DNA from: Batkoa obscura
Taxonomy: Eukaryota > Entomophthoromycota > Entomophthoromycetes > Entomophthorales > Batkoaceae
Direction: 5' to 3'
Length of the DNA stretch: 64,000 nt
Assembly: GCA_030770535.1 (NCBI GenBank)
Contig: JASVEC010000001.1
Span: 1,488,001 to 1,552,000 of the forward strand
Shown: positions 11,899 to 21,137 of the stretch, one piece after another
How the letters are laid out: every line of letters starts with the position of its first letter
Numbering within the stretch: the first letter of the stretch is position 1
Notes under the pieces: generated by a model
Seen by the model: the letters and a program-made list of their open reading frames with translations, nothing else
The model's database searches: none
Told to the model about the DNA's origin: nothing
Position numbers and translations under genes: made by a program

Positions 11899-12340
11899 TA
11901 TTTATTAAAAAATTATTTAAAAAAAGCAAAACAGTGTTAATTTATATTATCAAAATTAAAAATATTTTTAAATTTTTAACAAAAATTATTATAAAGGTTT
12001 AATTATTTAAATTAAAATTATATTTTTTTAAACAATGCTTTAAATAATATAACTTTATTAAGAAAAATTTTAATTTAATAAATATTATATTAAAAACGTA
12101 AATAAATGTTTTTTTAATAATATAAAATTTAATATTTAAAAATACATATTTGATATTAATTATAAAAAGCTGAAAAGTAAAGGAAAAGTTTGTAACAGCT
12201 TATAAAAAAATGTGTAAAATATAAAAAATAAAAATAACTTAAATTATTAATAAATTATCTAAAATAATAAAAACAAATACAAAAATAATTAAAAAAATAA
12301 ACTAAATAAATTATATAAGTTTTGATATTTAAAAAGAATA

Positions 12341-12410
12341 TGGGGATGCATTTTTTTAAGGATTTTATTAATAACCTTTCCGCTCAAATAACGCTTAAAA
12401 AATATCCTTA
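12341..12410 (-). mobile_element. Foldback MITE, copy 4 (short form)
   Basis: About 70 bp between TA dinucleotides. It has an intact TGGGGATG end and the CCGCTCAAATA core arm, but lacks roughly 30 bp of the other arm. Confidence 0.75.
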
Positions 12411-13135
12411 TATAATAATATTTAAATAACTAGAATATAAGCTATAAAATTAGTTTTTATAATTTATATTACTTCATTAAACTATTTAAAACTATTAAAA
12501 GTTTGAGTTAATTTTAAAACTTTTTTAGTTAATTTATATAAATGGTAATATTTTATTAAAAATACTTTTAATTAAATGTGGTAATTTTTAAAATAATAAC
12601 TTTTATACATATTAAGTTTAAATCATAATTTTATAATAATTATACTTATTCAAATAAGCTAGTAATAAATAACCTAATTTAAAAATAAATATAAGCATTT
12701 TAAATCTTTTAAGCTAAAAATTGTTATAAGATATAAATATTATAAATAATTATCAGTAATAAAAAGTATTTTAAAATTTAGTGTTTTTTCAAATACTTTT
12801 TTTCAATAACTATCTTTTTTTAAATTTTAATTTGAGGTATTATAATCAATTCAATACAAAACCTATAAAGCTAATACTTTACATATATATTTATATAATA
12901 TTTTTATATATAATTGTAAAAAATGATCATTTAAAATTTAGTCTTTTACTTTTTGGACAAAATTTTTAAACACTGTATTTGTATCTTATAACACAAATTT
13001 GAAGCTATTTTCCGACGCACACTAGCGTCCTAGTTACTTAACAGGTTAAACAAATACAAATAGAATTTAATCTGTTTCTAATAATTCCTTAGTATATTTA
13101 TACTTTTAAAAATACTTACCATAATAATCACTATA

Positions 13136-13235
13136 TGGGGATGTATTTTTTTTGTTTAACAATTTTATTAACAATTTTTCTGCTCAAATGGCGCTTAAAA
13201 GATGGAAAAAGTGATGAAGCCAAAAGACATCCCCA
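13136..13235 (-). mobile_element. Foldback MITE, copy 5
   Basis: 100 bp with near-consensus ends TGGGGATGT and ACATCCCCA. It lies about 95 bp beyond the stop codon of the regulator gene at 13331. Confidence 0.85.
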
Positions 13236-13330
13236 CATTACAAAATGTTTGATTTAGCCCTAGAATTTTCTCACAATCAAACTAAAAAAAAGATTATCAA
13301 AGTAGAAAATCATAGCTCTAAAATTTTATT

Positions 13331-14956
13331 TTACAGTTGTAAATATTGAGGGATAATAAGATCCTCAGTAATATTCAACATGTTTAAGTTAAAGGTTGCA
13401 GAAGAAGAATTATAAGGTGGTAAAGCCAAGACAAGAAGTTTGGATTTTGCTAACACTACTGCAGAATCAATAAGTTTAGTGTATTCTGGGTTTCTATTTC
13501 TTAGAAGAAATAACAAACAATGATATAAGACAGCAATCATAATATGGGAGATGTAATCTAAAGGCATTTTCAAAATATACTTGACCACATTTAAAGCGTT
13601 GGTAATCAATAAATTGGTATAAGCTTGAGTTGACGTTTGATTAATGATATGGAATGATTTTAAGGAAAGAGAAAAGAATTTGAAATAATTATATAAATAA
13701 TAACCTTGGCAAATGTAAATATCTAAAAGATTTGCGTACAGGATGCTTATACTTGTTAACTTGAAACTTTTGATTAATCTTTGGTATTTATTGAAACTAA
13801 TAGTAAAATCATTAATTATTAACTGAATATTAATATAGCAATCTTCAAACGTGACTAGTTTTTCGACTATTTGTGCTTTTATAAATATTATTTTATCAAA
13901 ATAATACGAAAACTCTTCCAGAAAGCTATTAAACGATAATGAACAGGTGTGAATAACACTTTGAGTTGATTTCAAATTTAGTTTCTTAAGATCAAAATCC
14001 ACTGAACTACTTAACTTATTGGGATAATCTTGAATAGTCGGATGCACAAAATAAGATGCAGTTGAAAACATAGTTACTATATAATTTATTGAATTAAATA
14101 CCATTTTTCTTTCAATCTTTACTTCTGAACTCAATTTTGGACATGTAAATTGCAATCCTAAAATGTCTTTAGCCTGGACCAAATAATTGATAAGTTCTGT
14201 AGCAAACTTAGCTATCCATTTAAACTGTCGTAATCCCAAAAGTAAAATAATAATACTTTGAAGAGTATTTAGAGTTGGTTTACAATTATATGGTGTTTTA
14301 AAATACGAATGCAGGTGAATTTCGCAATAGTTAACTAGCTCAACTGCCTTTTTATGCCTATTTGATTTCAATCCACATGCAATTATTGCTAGTTTAGTTG
14401 TGCTGTGACACATATTGAAATTGAAAGTTTGTAAGTTAAATATTGGCATCGTAACATGCTCAGTTTTCAGGTAATTTCTTATCCCTAAAAGTATAAGTGA
14501 AGGAGTATAATGAGGTTTCTCAACTTTCGGAAGTAATTCTAGTTCAGCCAAATACCTTGATACACTTAGTTTGTTCATTTGTACAGCTAAAGATACCATT
14601 AGTTCAATCCCCTTATTAAAATTATTTGATGGGGGATATTGTAAAAGTGATAATAGATTATCTTTCAATAGTTTTGAGGGTAGCATTGATACTAATGACG
14701 ACGCTGCTTTTACGGAAGTGCATAAACCCATACTAGTTTCAAAAGTATAATTGAAATTATTATCTATGTATCCATTTTTAGTTGATATTGAATCAGACGA
14801 TTCAAAGCCTCCTTTATGTTTCGTACTATTTTTATCATTTCCTATAGCGGTGCATTCTAGATTTTTCTGTTGGCAATGAATACATCTAGATAAAATACGG
14901 CCATTTCTTTTGTGATATTTACACTTACTACAGCGGTGTAATACCCTTCCAAGCAT
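13331..14956 (-). CDS. Zinc-cluster-like transcription regulator, third Cys missing
   Basis: 541 aa from the ATG at 14956. The N-terminus (about residues 9-35) aligns with a fungal Zn2Cys6 cluster: C-x2-C, six residues, then G where the third Cys should be, then C-x2-C-x6-C. Five of the six zinc ligands and the basic loop (KYHKRNGR) are kept. The remainder is a mostly helical region like the middle-homology region of fungal zinc-cluster proteins. No intron is needed. A canonical cluster binds two zinc ions and CGG-type half sites, and losing one bridging cysteine would weaken that. It may be a diverged DNA-binding protein or one that has lost zinc. Targets cannot be inferred. The assignment rests on the Cys pattern plus overall plan. 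Confidence 0.7.
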   Translation of the reverse strand: MLGRVLHRCSKCKYHKRNGRILSRCIHCQQKNLECTAIGNDKNSTKHKGGFESSDSISTKNGYIDNNFNYTFETSMGLCTSVKAASSLVSMLPSKLLKDNLLSLLQYPPSNNFNKGIELMVSLAVQMNKLSVSRYLAELELLPKVEKPHYTPSLILLGIRNYLKTEHVTMPIFNLQTFNFNMCHSTTKLAIIACGLKSNRHKKAVELVNYCEIHLHSYFKTPYNCKPTLNTLQSIIILLLGLRQFKWIAKFATELINYLVQAKDILGLQFTCPKLSSEVKIERKMVFNSINYIVTMFSTASYFVHPTIQDYPNKLSSSVDFDLKKLNLKSTQSVIHTCSLSFNSFLEEFSYYFDKIIFIKAQIVEKLVTFEDCYINIQLIINDFTISFNKYQRLIKSFKLTSISILYANLLDIYICQGYYLYNYFKFFSLSLKSFHIINQTSTQAYTNLLITNALNVVKYILKMPLDYISHIMIAVLYHCLLFLLRNRNPEYTKLIDSAVVLAKSKLLVLALPPYNSSSATFNLNMLNITEDLIIPQYLQL

Positions 14957-16182
14957 ACTTTTGATTAGTTTTGAAAACCAAGTTATCAAGAAATCGGTAT
15001 ACCTTTTTTGTCGTTATATATTATAAATATTTTTCTAAATGTTAAAAATAAACTCTAATTTGATGTAGAAATATTTTATAAACCAGTTTGTTAAAGCAAG
15101 TTTTCATCGAATTACCTTATCGAGTATTGTGATATTCTCCTCACAATACTATAATTGGAATGTCCAAATATTTGTTCTAAGATTTAAAATTGCTACATTT
15201 TAAATACAAACTTACAAATCATAGTATTATTAGTTATCTTAAGTTTTATCAAATTTAACAAGAACATGTTTTTTGTGTAACGTTTAGCTAATATTTTTCT
15301 TTGAAATTTAAGCTATTTAGAACGTGGACAAAAAAACTCAAATGAAAAATGGCGTTCATTTAAGCTATATTATATGAGGATGTTTTTTGGTTCCATTACT
15401 TTTTCCATTTTTTAAGCGCTATTTGAGCGGAAAGATTATTAGTAATTCTTTAAAAAAATACATCCTCATATATTCAATTTCCTGCTGCTTGAATGATAAA
15501 TTATTAAAGATAATTAATTTAATCACACTTAAAGTTTTAGGATGTAATAAATCTATTGTATAAGCAAAATTGTAATTTAATTTTATACTTAATAAGGTGT
15601 TCTAATTTTCCTAATAAATCAATATAAAATTGCAAGTGACATAAACCTGAAACCTTTTGTGAAAATTGTCATTTATTTTATAGTATAGGCTTCATATTAT
15701 ATCAAGATCAAATTCTAGATGCTACCACTTAATAATTAAAGTAGCAATTGTTATAAAGCTTATTTAAAGTGATTTTAGTAGCACTAGTTGACAAACATAA
15801 GTTATATTACTAATTCATTATCTAAGATTAATTAATTAAACTAAAGAAAAATAGTTTCATCAAAAAAACATAAAATCCAATTTACCATAAATACTAGCAA
15901 ATCAATCTAATAAGTTAGCATTGATATATCAGTTCACTTCTCGCTATAATGCTTGGAAAACACATAAATACTCTATTTTCAGTATTTCTATTTTACTACT
16001 TAATATCCTTGTCGATTATATTAGTATATGTTCTTATATTATATCTTACCCTTTATTTTATCCGAACTTCATACTATTTTGTTACTTTCGTTTACAAATA
16101 GTAATTTTGTAATGAACTCAGAATTAAATTTAATAACTTAATAATTGGGAAATAAAAACTTGAGCTGATAAAAAAACTTTAT
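14957..16182. other. Intergenic with one foldback element
   Basis: About 1.2 kb. It contains foldback copy 6 and otherwise AT-rich sequence. A 63-codon frame at 15921 has no supporting features. Confidence 0.55.
15375..15468 (+). mobile_element. Foldback MITE, copy 6
   Basis: 94 bp between TA dinucleotides, ends TGAGGATGT and ACATCCTCA. The paired changes keep the two ends complementary to each other. Confidence 0.85.
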
Positions 16183-16650
16183 TTACATAATAGAGATACG
16201 ATGAACTTTTTCAACATTTTGCTTAGGTACAATTAATTTAAGGACACCAAGCTCGAGGGTAGCAGAAATATTTTCTGGATTTACAGGAGAGGATAACTTA
16301 ACTTCACGATGAAGTTTCGAAGGCTCGAATTCTTTTACCAAGAATTTTGGTTTGTTTTCTTCTTTTTCTGAGTCGGCAGCTTCCTTAACCTTAGTTTCAA
16401 TGATTATGCTGTTGTTAGTAGAGCTATAATCAATTGAAAGATCGCTTTTCTCGTACCCTGGAATCAAAGCTTGGATCTGAAATTCATTTTCGTTTTCAAC
16501 TAAGTTTACTTGGATACTTTTGCTGCGGTTTTGTACCTTATGTGCCCCCTTATTGCCCTTCTTGTGTTCTGGGTTCAAATGGCTGAGCATAAGGAGCTCA
16601 ACTGGAGAGTATTGATCAAATAAATCAGTAATAGTGTATTGAGTAGACAT
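16183..16650 (-). CDS. Small heat-shock protein (Hsp20/alpha-crystallin)
   Basis: Single exon, 155 aa, start ATG at 16650. The alpha-crystallin domain occupies most of the second half: IQALIPGYEKSDLSIDY, an IIIETK strand, then a charged loop. It ends with FEPSKLHREVKLSSPVNPEN, LELGVLKLIVPK and a short tail (HRISIM) of the I-x-I type used for oligomer contacts. It is an ATP-independent holdase that keeps unfolding proteins soluble. A TATAAAAG box 57 bp upstream and a perfect heat-shock element beyond it support heat-inducible control. It is divergent with the gene at 17002, so the two may share the regulatory region. Confidence 0.92.
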   Translation of the reverse strand: MSTQYTITDLFDQYSPVELLMLSHLNPEHKKGNKGAHKVQNRSKSIQVNLVENENEFQIQALIPGYEKSDLSIDYSSTNNSIIIETKVKEAADSEKEENKPKFLVKEFEPSKLHREVKLSSPVNPENISATLELGVLKLIVPKQNVEKVHRISIM

Positions 16651-16706
16651 GTTTTGTGTTATAGATTTAATGCTCTTTCTTACTATTTCATCGTTTTATT
16701 GTTCAT

Positions 16707-16714
16707 CTTTTATA
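16707..16714 (-). promoter_or_regulatory. TATA box of Hsp20
   Basis: TATAAAAG on the minus strand, 57 bp upstream of the Hsp20 start codon. Confidence 0.7.
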
Positions 16715-16789
16715 CTTTTTTTTCTATCTTGATATTTTTTCTTTGTTGTTCGTAGTAGTGACTACTTTTTCCTGTTCATCTCGTTAACT

Positions 16790-16802
16790 TTCTGGAAGTT
16801 TC
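16790..16802. promoter_or_regulatory. Heat-shock element
   Basis: TTCtgGAAgtTTC: three alternating nTTCn/nGAAn units with correct 5-bp phasing, about 140 bp upstream of Hsp20 and about 200 bp upstream of the divergent gene. It matches the binding site of heat-shock factor. Confidence 0.7.
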
Positions 16803-17001
16803 TTCAATTTAGGCTACTAAAATTCTGTGTGATGAATTCACTGAAATATCAAATAGCCAATGAAAATTATTATACATACAATTATGGATTTTATTGGACA
16901 GTAAATTGATAGTCGAAGTTTGGCTAATATTTTTAATTGAGTAAACAATAAGCATTTCAGTATAACAAACAACATTTAAATTATAAAATGATTTTTTTAA
17001 G

Positions 17002-17727
17002 ATGAATAGCAACGACGAATTTTTTCGCTTTTTTAACAATATTGTAGAGACCATTTTTAACTCACATGATAGAACTTTTACTCAAGAACCAAACAACATA
17101 AACCCAAGGGAGATTCTGTTAAGCGGAGATGAGAATACAATTAAGGTGATTATATTGAAGTGAGATATTTACTTCTAAACATCTTATTTTAGAATTCCCC
17201 AAGAGATAATCTGATAAAGCGAGAAAGTACAACACCTCAAAGTAATTTTGTTTCATTTATAGTTATTTATATTTAACTTGATAGATGTGAATCCTGATCC
17301 AGTTAGTTTATTAGATATATTTTTTAATAAAGAATCCCCTTTTAATGTGTTGAATGAACCAGAGCAGCGATATTCGAACGAAAGAGAGCAAATTATTGCC
17401 CCAAGCAATACTGATTCATTGCTATTTAATCCGTTTCAAAATTTAAACACAGCCTTAGATAGATTAAATTCGATAGGCAATATAAATTTTAGTTACTCTT
17501 ATACTATGACAAGCTATAAAGATAGTGATGGTAACGTCCATACAAAGAAGGTTACCAAAGATTCAGATGGTAATGAAAAAGTTGAGGAAAGTTTTAAATC
17601 CAAAGACGATCCTGCCTCCTACACTCCCTCAAGTAACTTTGGTGAACTTATTGAGAATAATAGTGGTATCAATAGAATCTTTGAGGGATTTAGCTCATTA
17701 TTTAATAATTTTGGATTCAGGAACTAA
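17002..17727 (+). CDS. HAX1-like or uncharacterised small protein
   Basis: Three exons: 17002-17145, 17193-17241, 17285-17727; 211 aa. The start has an aromatic segment (NDEFFRFFNNIVETIF). The C-terminal half has SYSYTMTSYKDSDGNVHTKK followed by a second D-S-D-G-N turn. This two-strand motif recalls the conserved C-terminal part of HAX1-type proteins (a VTKIT...DG...VDSEG pattern), but similarity is weak and length and composition are only loosely alike. There is no signal peptide or membrane segment. It is divergent from Hsp20 across a region with a heat-shock element, so co-induction by heat is possible. The function is unproven. The intron junctions keep frame and remove stops. Confidence 0.65.
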
Positions 17728-17823
17728 ATCTAAATAAAGAATTGTATAAAATTTTGTCATTTAATTTTGCAAATTTCGCAGAACTTCTTTTTCATATTAC
17801 TTTATTTAACTAAGTACCTTACG

Positions 17824-18132
17824 ATGGTGACTATTCAATTCTTTGCTGAAGCTGCAGAAAAATACGATTCTCATGAAGAAATCTTAAATGAAGATAAGTT
17901 AGACTTGGTTCTTTTACATTTATTTATCAAAAATCCACCATTTAAAGACTACTTTATGGTTAGATTTCCTTCAGTTAAATTAGCTCTCAATCAGAATTAC
18001 ATTGAGGAAGTCGATATTAATCAAGAAATAAAGATAGATGAACTAGAGCGTTTTTTAAGCTATTATTATGGGCATATAAAACTCAATGGGGAGGACGTTC
18101 TGGCATTTATCCCACCAGTATCCGGAGGTTAA
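17824..18132 (+). CDS. MOCS2A: Molybdopterin synthase sulfur carrier subunit (MoaD/MOCS2A)
   Basis: 102 aa from the ATG at 17824; an upstream in-frame TTG at 17767 is ignored. It has a ubiquitin-like beta-grasp sequence opening MVTIQFFAEAAEKY. The C-terminus is the hallmark ALIPPVSGG-type tail, here AFIPPVSGG with the terminal double glycine. The final glycine is adenylated and thiocarboxylated by the MOCS3/Uba4 E1-like enzyme and donates sulfur to precursor Z in molybdopterin synthase. The central charged stretch is longer than in bacterial MoaD (about 80 aa). It is convergent with NAA50. Its presence implies that the organism makes molybdenum cofactor. Confidence 0.9.
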   Translation: MVTIQFFAEAAEKYDSHEEILNEDKLDLVLLHLFIKNPPFKDYFMVRFPSVKLALNQNYIEEVDINQEIKIDELERFLSYYYGHIKLNGEDVLAFIPPVSGG

Positions 18133-18215
18133 TAAAACAGCAAAAATGAAATAAAGAATTAAAACAAAAGAAATACATTTTTAATTAAACAATAAAATAG
18201 AATCTTACAAAATAG

Positions 18216-18764
18216 TTACAGTTGCAATTCAAGAATATATGCATCAGTAGGCTCAATATTTCTATAATAATTGCCCACTCTTTCCAAAATCTTAAATCCA
18301 TACTTTAAATAAAATTGAATAGCTTCATCATTGTTAATTTGTACATGCAAATATATCCTTTTAAATTGACTATCCTTAGTTTTTTCTAGTATATATTCTA
18401 ACAGAGCACCACCTAATCCTAACCTACGATAAGGCGATAAAACCCCTAACGTCATTAAATAGATTGAACATTCTCCTTCTTCTAAAGTATCATCCAACTC
18501 ACTTGTGTCTACTCGACAGCAAATTGCCCCTACGCAGTTGTCTTTATAAAAGCCTAGCAATTGTCAAATCATATTTAAATTAAAATAAATTTACTTACAT
18601 AAACGGGAATAATCCCCTATAAGTAACACCATTTTATAAAATATAGGAGAATATGAGATTGGAAACAGAATACTATTTAAAAGCTTTAACTTCGATAAAT
18701 TAATTTCATTTATAGCTTCTAAGCGATAAGAATCTTTGGTGAGGGCTAAGCTATCTTCCAACAT
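18216..18764 (-). CDS. NAA50: N-alpha-acetyltransferase 50 (NAA50/San)
   Basis: Two exons: 18599-18764 and 18216-18553; 167 aa. A GNAT fold with the specific NAA50 features: ILFPISYSPIFYK in exon 1 (substrate pocket), NCVGAICCRVD, IYLMTLGVLSPYRRLGLGG with the R/Q-x-x-G-x-G/A acetyl-CoA loop (RRLGLGG), IYLHVQINNDEAIQFY and YYRNIEPTDAYIL. It transfers acetyl groups to protein N-termini starting with Met plus a hydrophobic residue, usually with the NatA complex, and is linked to sister-chromatid cohesion. The 45-bp intron (18554-18598) restores RLCFYKDN. The downstream exon alone would lack the FPISY loop, so the two-exon model is preferred. Confidence 0.93.
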
Positions 18765-18974
18765 TTAGTAAAAAAAAAGGTTTGTGAGTTCTTGTTTATT
18801 GTTTATAGATTTTATTGGTGCTCATTTAAGCATAATATTAAATTGTCAATTGAGCCTTTTTATTAAATTATTATACCCCCTAAATTATTTTCAAAGCTAA
18901 CTAAAAGAATAACTAAAAGAATAGACTTTATATTATATTCGGCTTTTATTATAAAGAACTTTATAAATATAATG

Positions 18975-19844
18975 TTAATTTTGATTCTCCATCTCAATGC
19001 CAATTTGTTTGGATCTCCCACTACAAGCATTTAAAGCATTTTTAATAATAGTCTCAAAATCGTCCTTAATAAGTTGTTGAATTGCAGCATGGGTAGTACC
19101 ATTAGGGCTAGTAACTCTTCTTCTTAATTCCTTAGGATCTACTTCACCATCGAAACATTGATTTAAAACCATTTTAGAAGCACCTAGTGCAGTAACCGTA
19201 GCTAATCTTCTGGCTTGTAAAGGCTCTAATCCAAGACGTACACCTTCTTTCTCCATACATTCCAACATGTAAAAAAAGTAAGCAGGGCCGGAACCAGAAA
19301 TAGCAGTTATACTATCCATCAAATCTTCTTTGGTTACCCAAACCATACCTCCCTCACCAGCTATTGATCCCATGATCGATTCCACTTTGTTTCTTAAACT
19401 TTGATCTTCATTTTCATAATAAAAACCTAAGGCCCCTTGCCCTACTAAAGCTGGGGTATTGGGCATGCATCTAACAATCTTCAATTTTTCATAATTTATT
19501 AACCAATTTTTCATAGAATCAACTTTAACTCCCGCTACTAAAGAAACTAGTATACTGCTTTGTTCGTTCAATAAATCTGAGAGCCCATTTTCAGTCAATA
19601 CTTTTTTTGTTATATTAGGCTTTACTCCTAATACTATTGTTTCACTATTATCTGCCGCTTTCAAATTATTATCGGTTATAGTTACTCCATTAAATAAAGT
19701 CCCCAATTCCTTCCTTCTGTCCTCATTTGGCTCACTTATACTTATTTTGTTGGCTGGATACTTTGCCTTTAATAAACCGCCCACGATCGCTCCGCTCATA
19801 TTACCTCCTCCTATAAACGCTATTTTACTGTATTTTTGTAACAT
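18975..19844 (-). CDS. Pyrroline-5-carboxylate reductase
   Basis: Single exon, 289 aa, start ATG at 19844. The N-terminal Rossmann motif is IGGGNMSGAIVGGLL. The middle has VRCMPNTPALVGQGA. The C-terminal dimerisation and substrate domain has TAISGSGPAYFFYMLE and the P5CR signature around LRRRVTSPNGTTHAAI. It reduces 1-pyrroline-5-carboxylate to proline with NAD(P)H, the last step of proline synthesis from glutamate or ornithine. The length matches the fungal family (about 280-290 aa). The yeast counterpart is Pro3. Confidence 0.95.
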   Translation of the reverse strand: MLQKYSKIAFIGGGNMSGAIVGGLLKAKYPANKISISEPNEDRRKELGTLFNGVTITDNNLKAADNSETIVLGVKPNITKKVLTENGLSDLLNEQSSILVSLVAGVKVDSMKNWLINYEKLKIVRCMPNTPALVGQGALGFYYENEDQSLRNKVESIMGSIAGEGGMVWVTKEDLMDSITAISGSGPAYFFYMLECMEKEGVRLGLEPLQARRLATVTALGASKMVLNQCFDGEVDPKELRRRVTSPNGTTHAAIQQLIKDDFETIIKNALNACSGRSKQIGIEMENQN

Positions 19845-20631
19845 CTTTTATGAACAAACACCTTTGTTTAACTACTCAATCATTTTATATATCATCATTT
19901 ATTTATGCTTGAGAATATTGGCTCTGGTTTATTGGCTAATGTAATTTTACTATTTTTGTTTTATTGTTATGATTTCACTTAATCCTTAAATGAATTGACA
20001 AAGAATTAAATAGTCCCACCGTTCTAAATAAACGTCCAACTGCTTTTTATGCTGTCCTAAAAAAACGTATAAAAAGTGCAACTTTTTAGAAGGTAGCTAG
20101 GTCTGTTTGTTTAGTGGCTTCAACCAAATGGTTGCTCCTTACCAAGGGCCAAAAATTCAGCTCCTTATTAAGACTTTACTTTAGAATATAGCAAATACAG
20201 CTTACGGTTTCCTCATACTACATTAGAAAACTGTATTCAACTTCCAATCTAATTTTTACATATGCTTTGTCTTGATAATCTCTGGAACTACACGAAACTA
20301 TAGAACAAACATATTACGATTTGAAAAATGAGGGGTTACAAAAAAGCTACGGCCAATATTAAAAGCCAGGTTGAACTTACAATATTTTTTCCCAGTTTTG
20401 ATTAATGTTTGAATTTACAAATTTACAAGACTAAGTAAAAAAGTAAGAAAAAACAATAAATACCCATGAATTTTTATTTTATATAACATCCTACTGATAA
20501 TTTTTTTTATAGAAAAATATACTCTTTACTTATTATTTGTACTTAATTTACCTTTGGAATAAATAAAATCGGAAAAAAGTTGAACCTTTGACCTTGGTTT
20601 AAATTCACTTATTTGAATAATATTCTTTATA

Positions 20632-20730
20632 TGGAGATGTTTTTTTGGCTTCATTATTTTCTCCATTTTTTAAGCACTATTTGAGTGGAAAGATTGTTAG
20701 TAAAATTCTTGAACAAAAAATACACCCACA
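20632..20730 (+). mobile_element. Foldback MITE, copy 7
   Basis: 99 bp with TA on both sides. Ends are TGGAGATGT and ACACCCACA; the core is AAGCACTATTTGAGTGG. Confidence 0.82.
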
Positions 20731-20981
20731 TATTTAGACAATATTAACAGAAATTTTGATAAAGTATAAATAAATCACACAGTAAATAAGTTATAAATCT
20801 ATTGTTTTATTTTTAAAAAGTTGAAATTTGTATTGTTAATTTATTATTGGTACCCCGGCATCTTTTTTTAAATCTTTTTCTCTTTATCATTTTACTCCTT
20901 TTTAAAAGTCCCAGATTTATATTAAATTTCATTAATATTGCTTTATAAACTTTAAAATTCTTCTAGATAATCATTATTGGG

Positions 20982-21000
20982 GCTGGGGCTGGGGCTGCTG
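20982..21000 (+). promoter_or_regulatory. GGGGCT triple repeat upstream of the protease gene
   Basis: Three GGGGCT units in an otherwise roughly 80% AT region, about 140 bp upstream of the protease ATG. A role in regulation is only a guess. Confidence 0.4.
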
Positions 21001-21137
21001 ACGAAAAATCATACTGCTTCTTAATAAACATAAAATAATAACATATAATACCATGGTAAAACGGGGCCTCAAATACTATAAAAGAGAAGCCTAAGCAAAT
21101 GCAAACATTAAACAATTAAGTTTGATACTAAATTGAA

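Larger units (their letters stand above)
10809..13330. other. AT-rich repeat block without genes
   Basis: About 2.5 kb with three foldback elements and one solo LTR. The sequence between them is almost all A/T and I see no coding signal; a 62-codon frame at 12781 is composition-driven. Confidence 0.7.
19845..21137. other. Intergenic with one foldback element
   Basis: About 1.3 kb. A less AT-rich portion (about 20030-20340) has no coding signal and may be the P5CR promoter. Foldback copy 7, a G-tract motif at about 20984 and the TATA box of the protease gene follow. Confidence 0.5.

Noticed and set aside
12781-12969. 62-codon open frame
   Set aside because: Lies in an AT-only repeat block; composition explains it.
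15921-16112. 63-codon open frame with hydrophobic residues
   Set aside because: No family signature; hydrophobicity follows from AT-rich codons.
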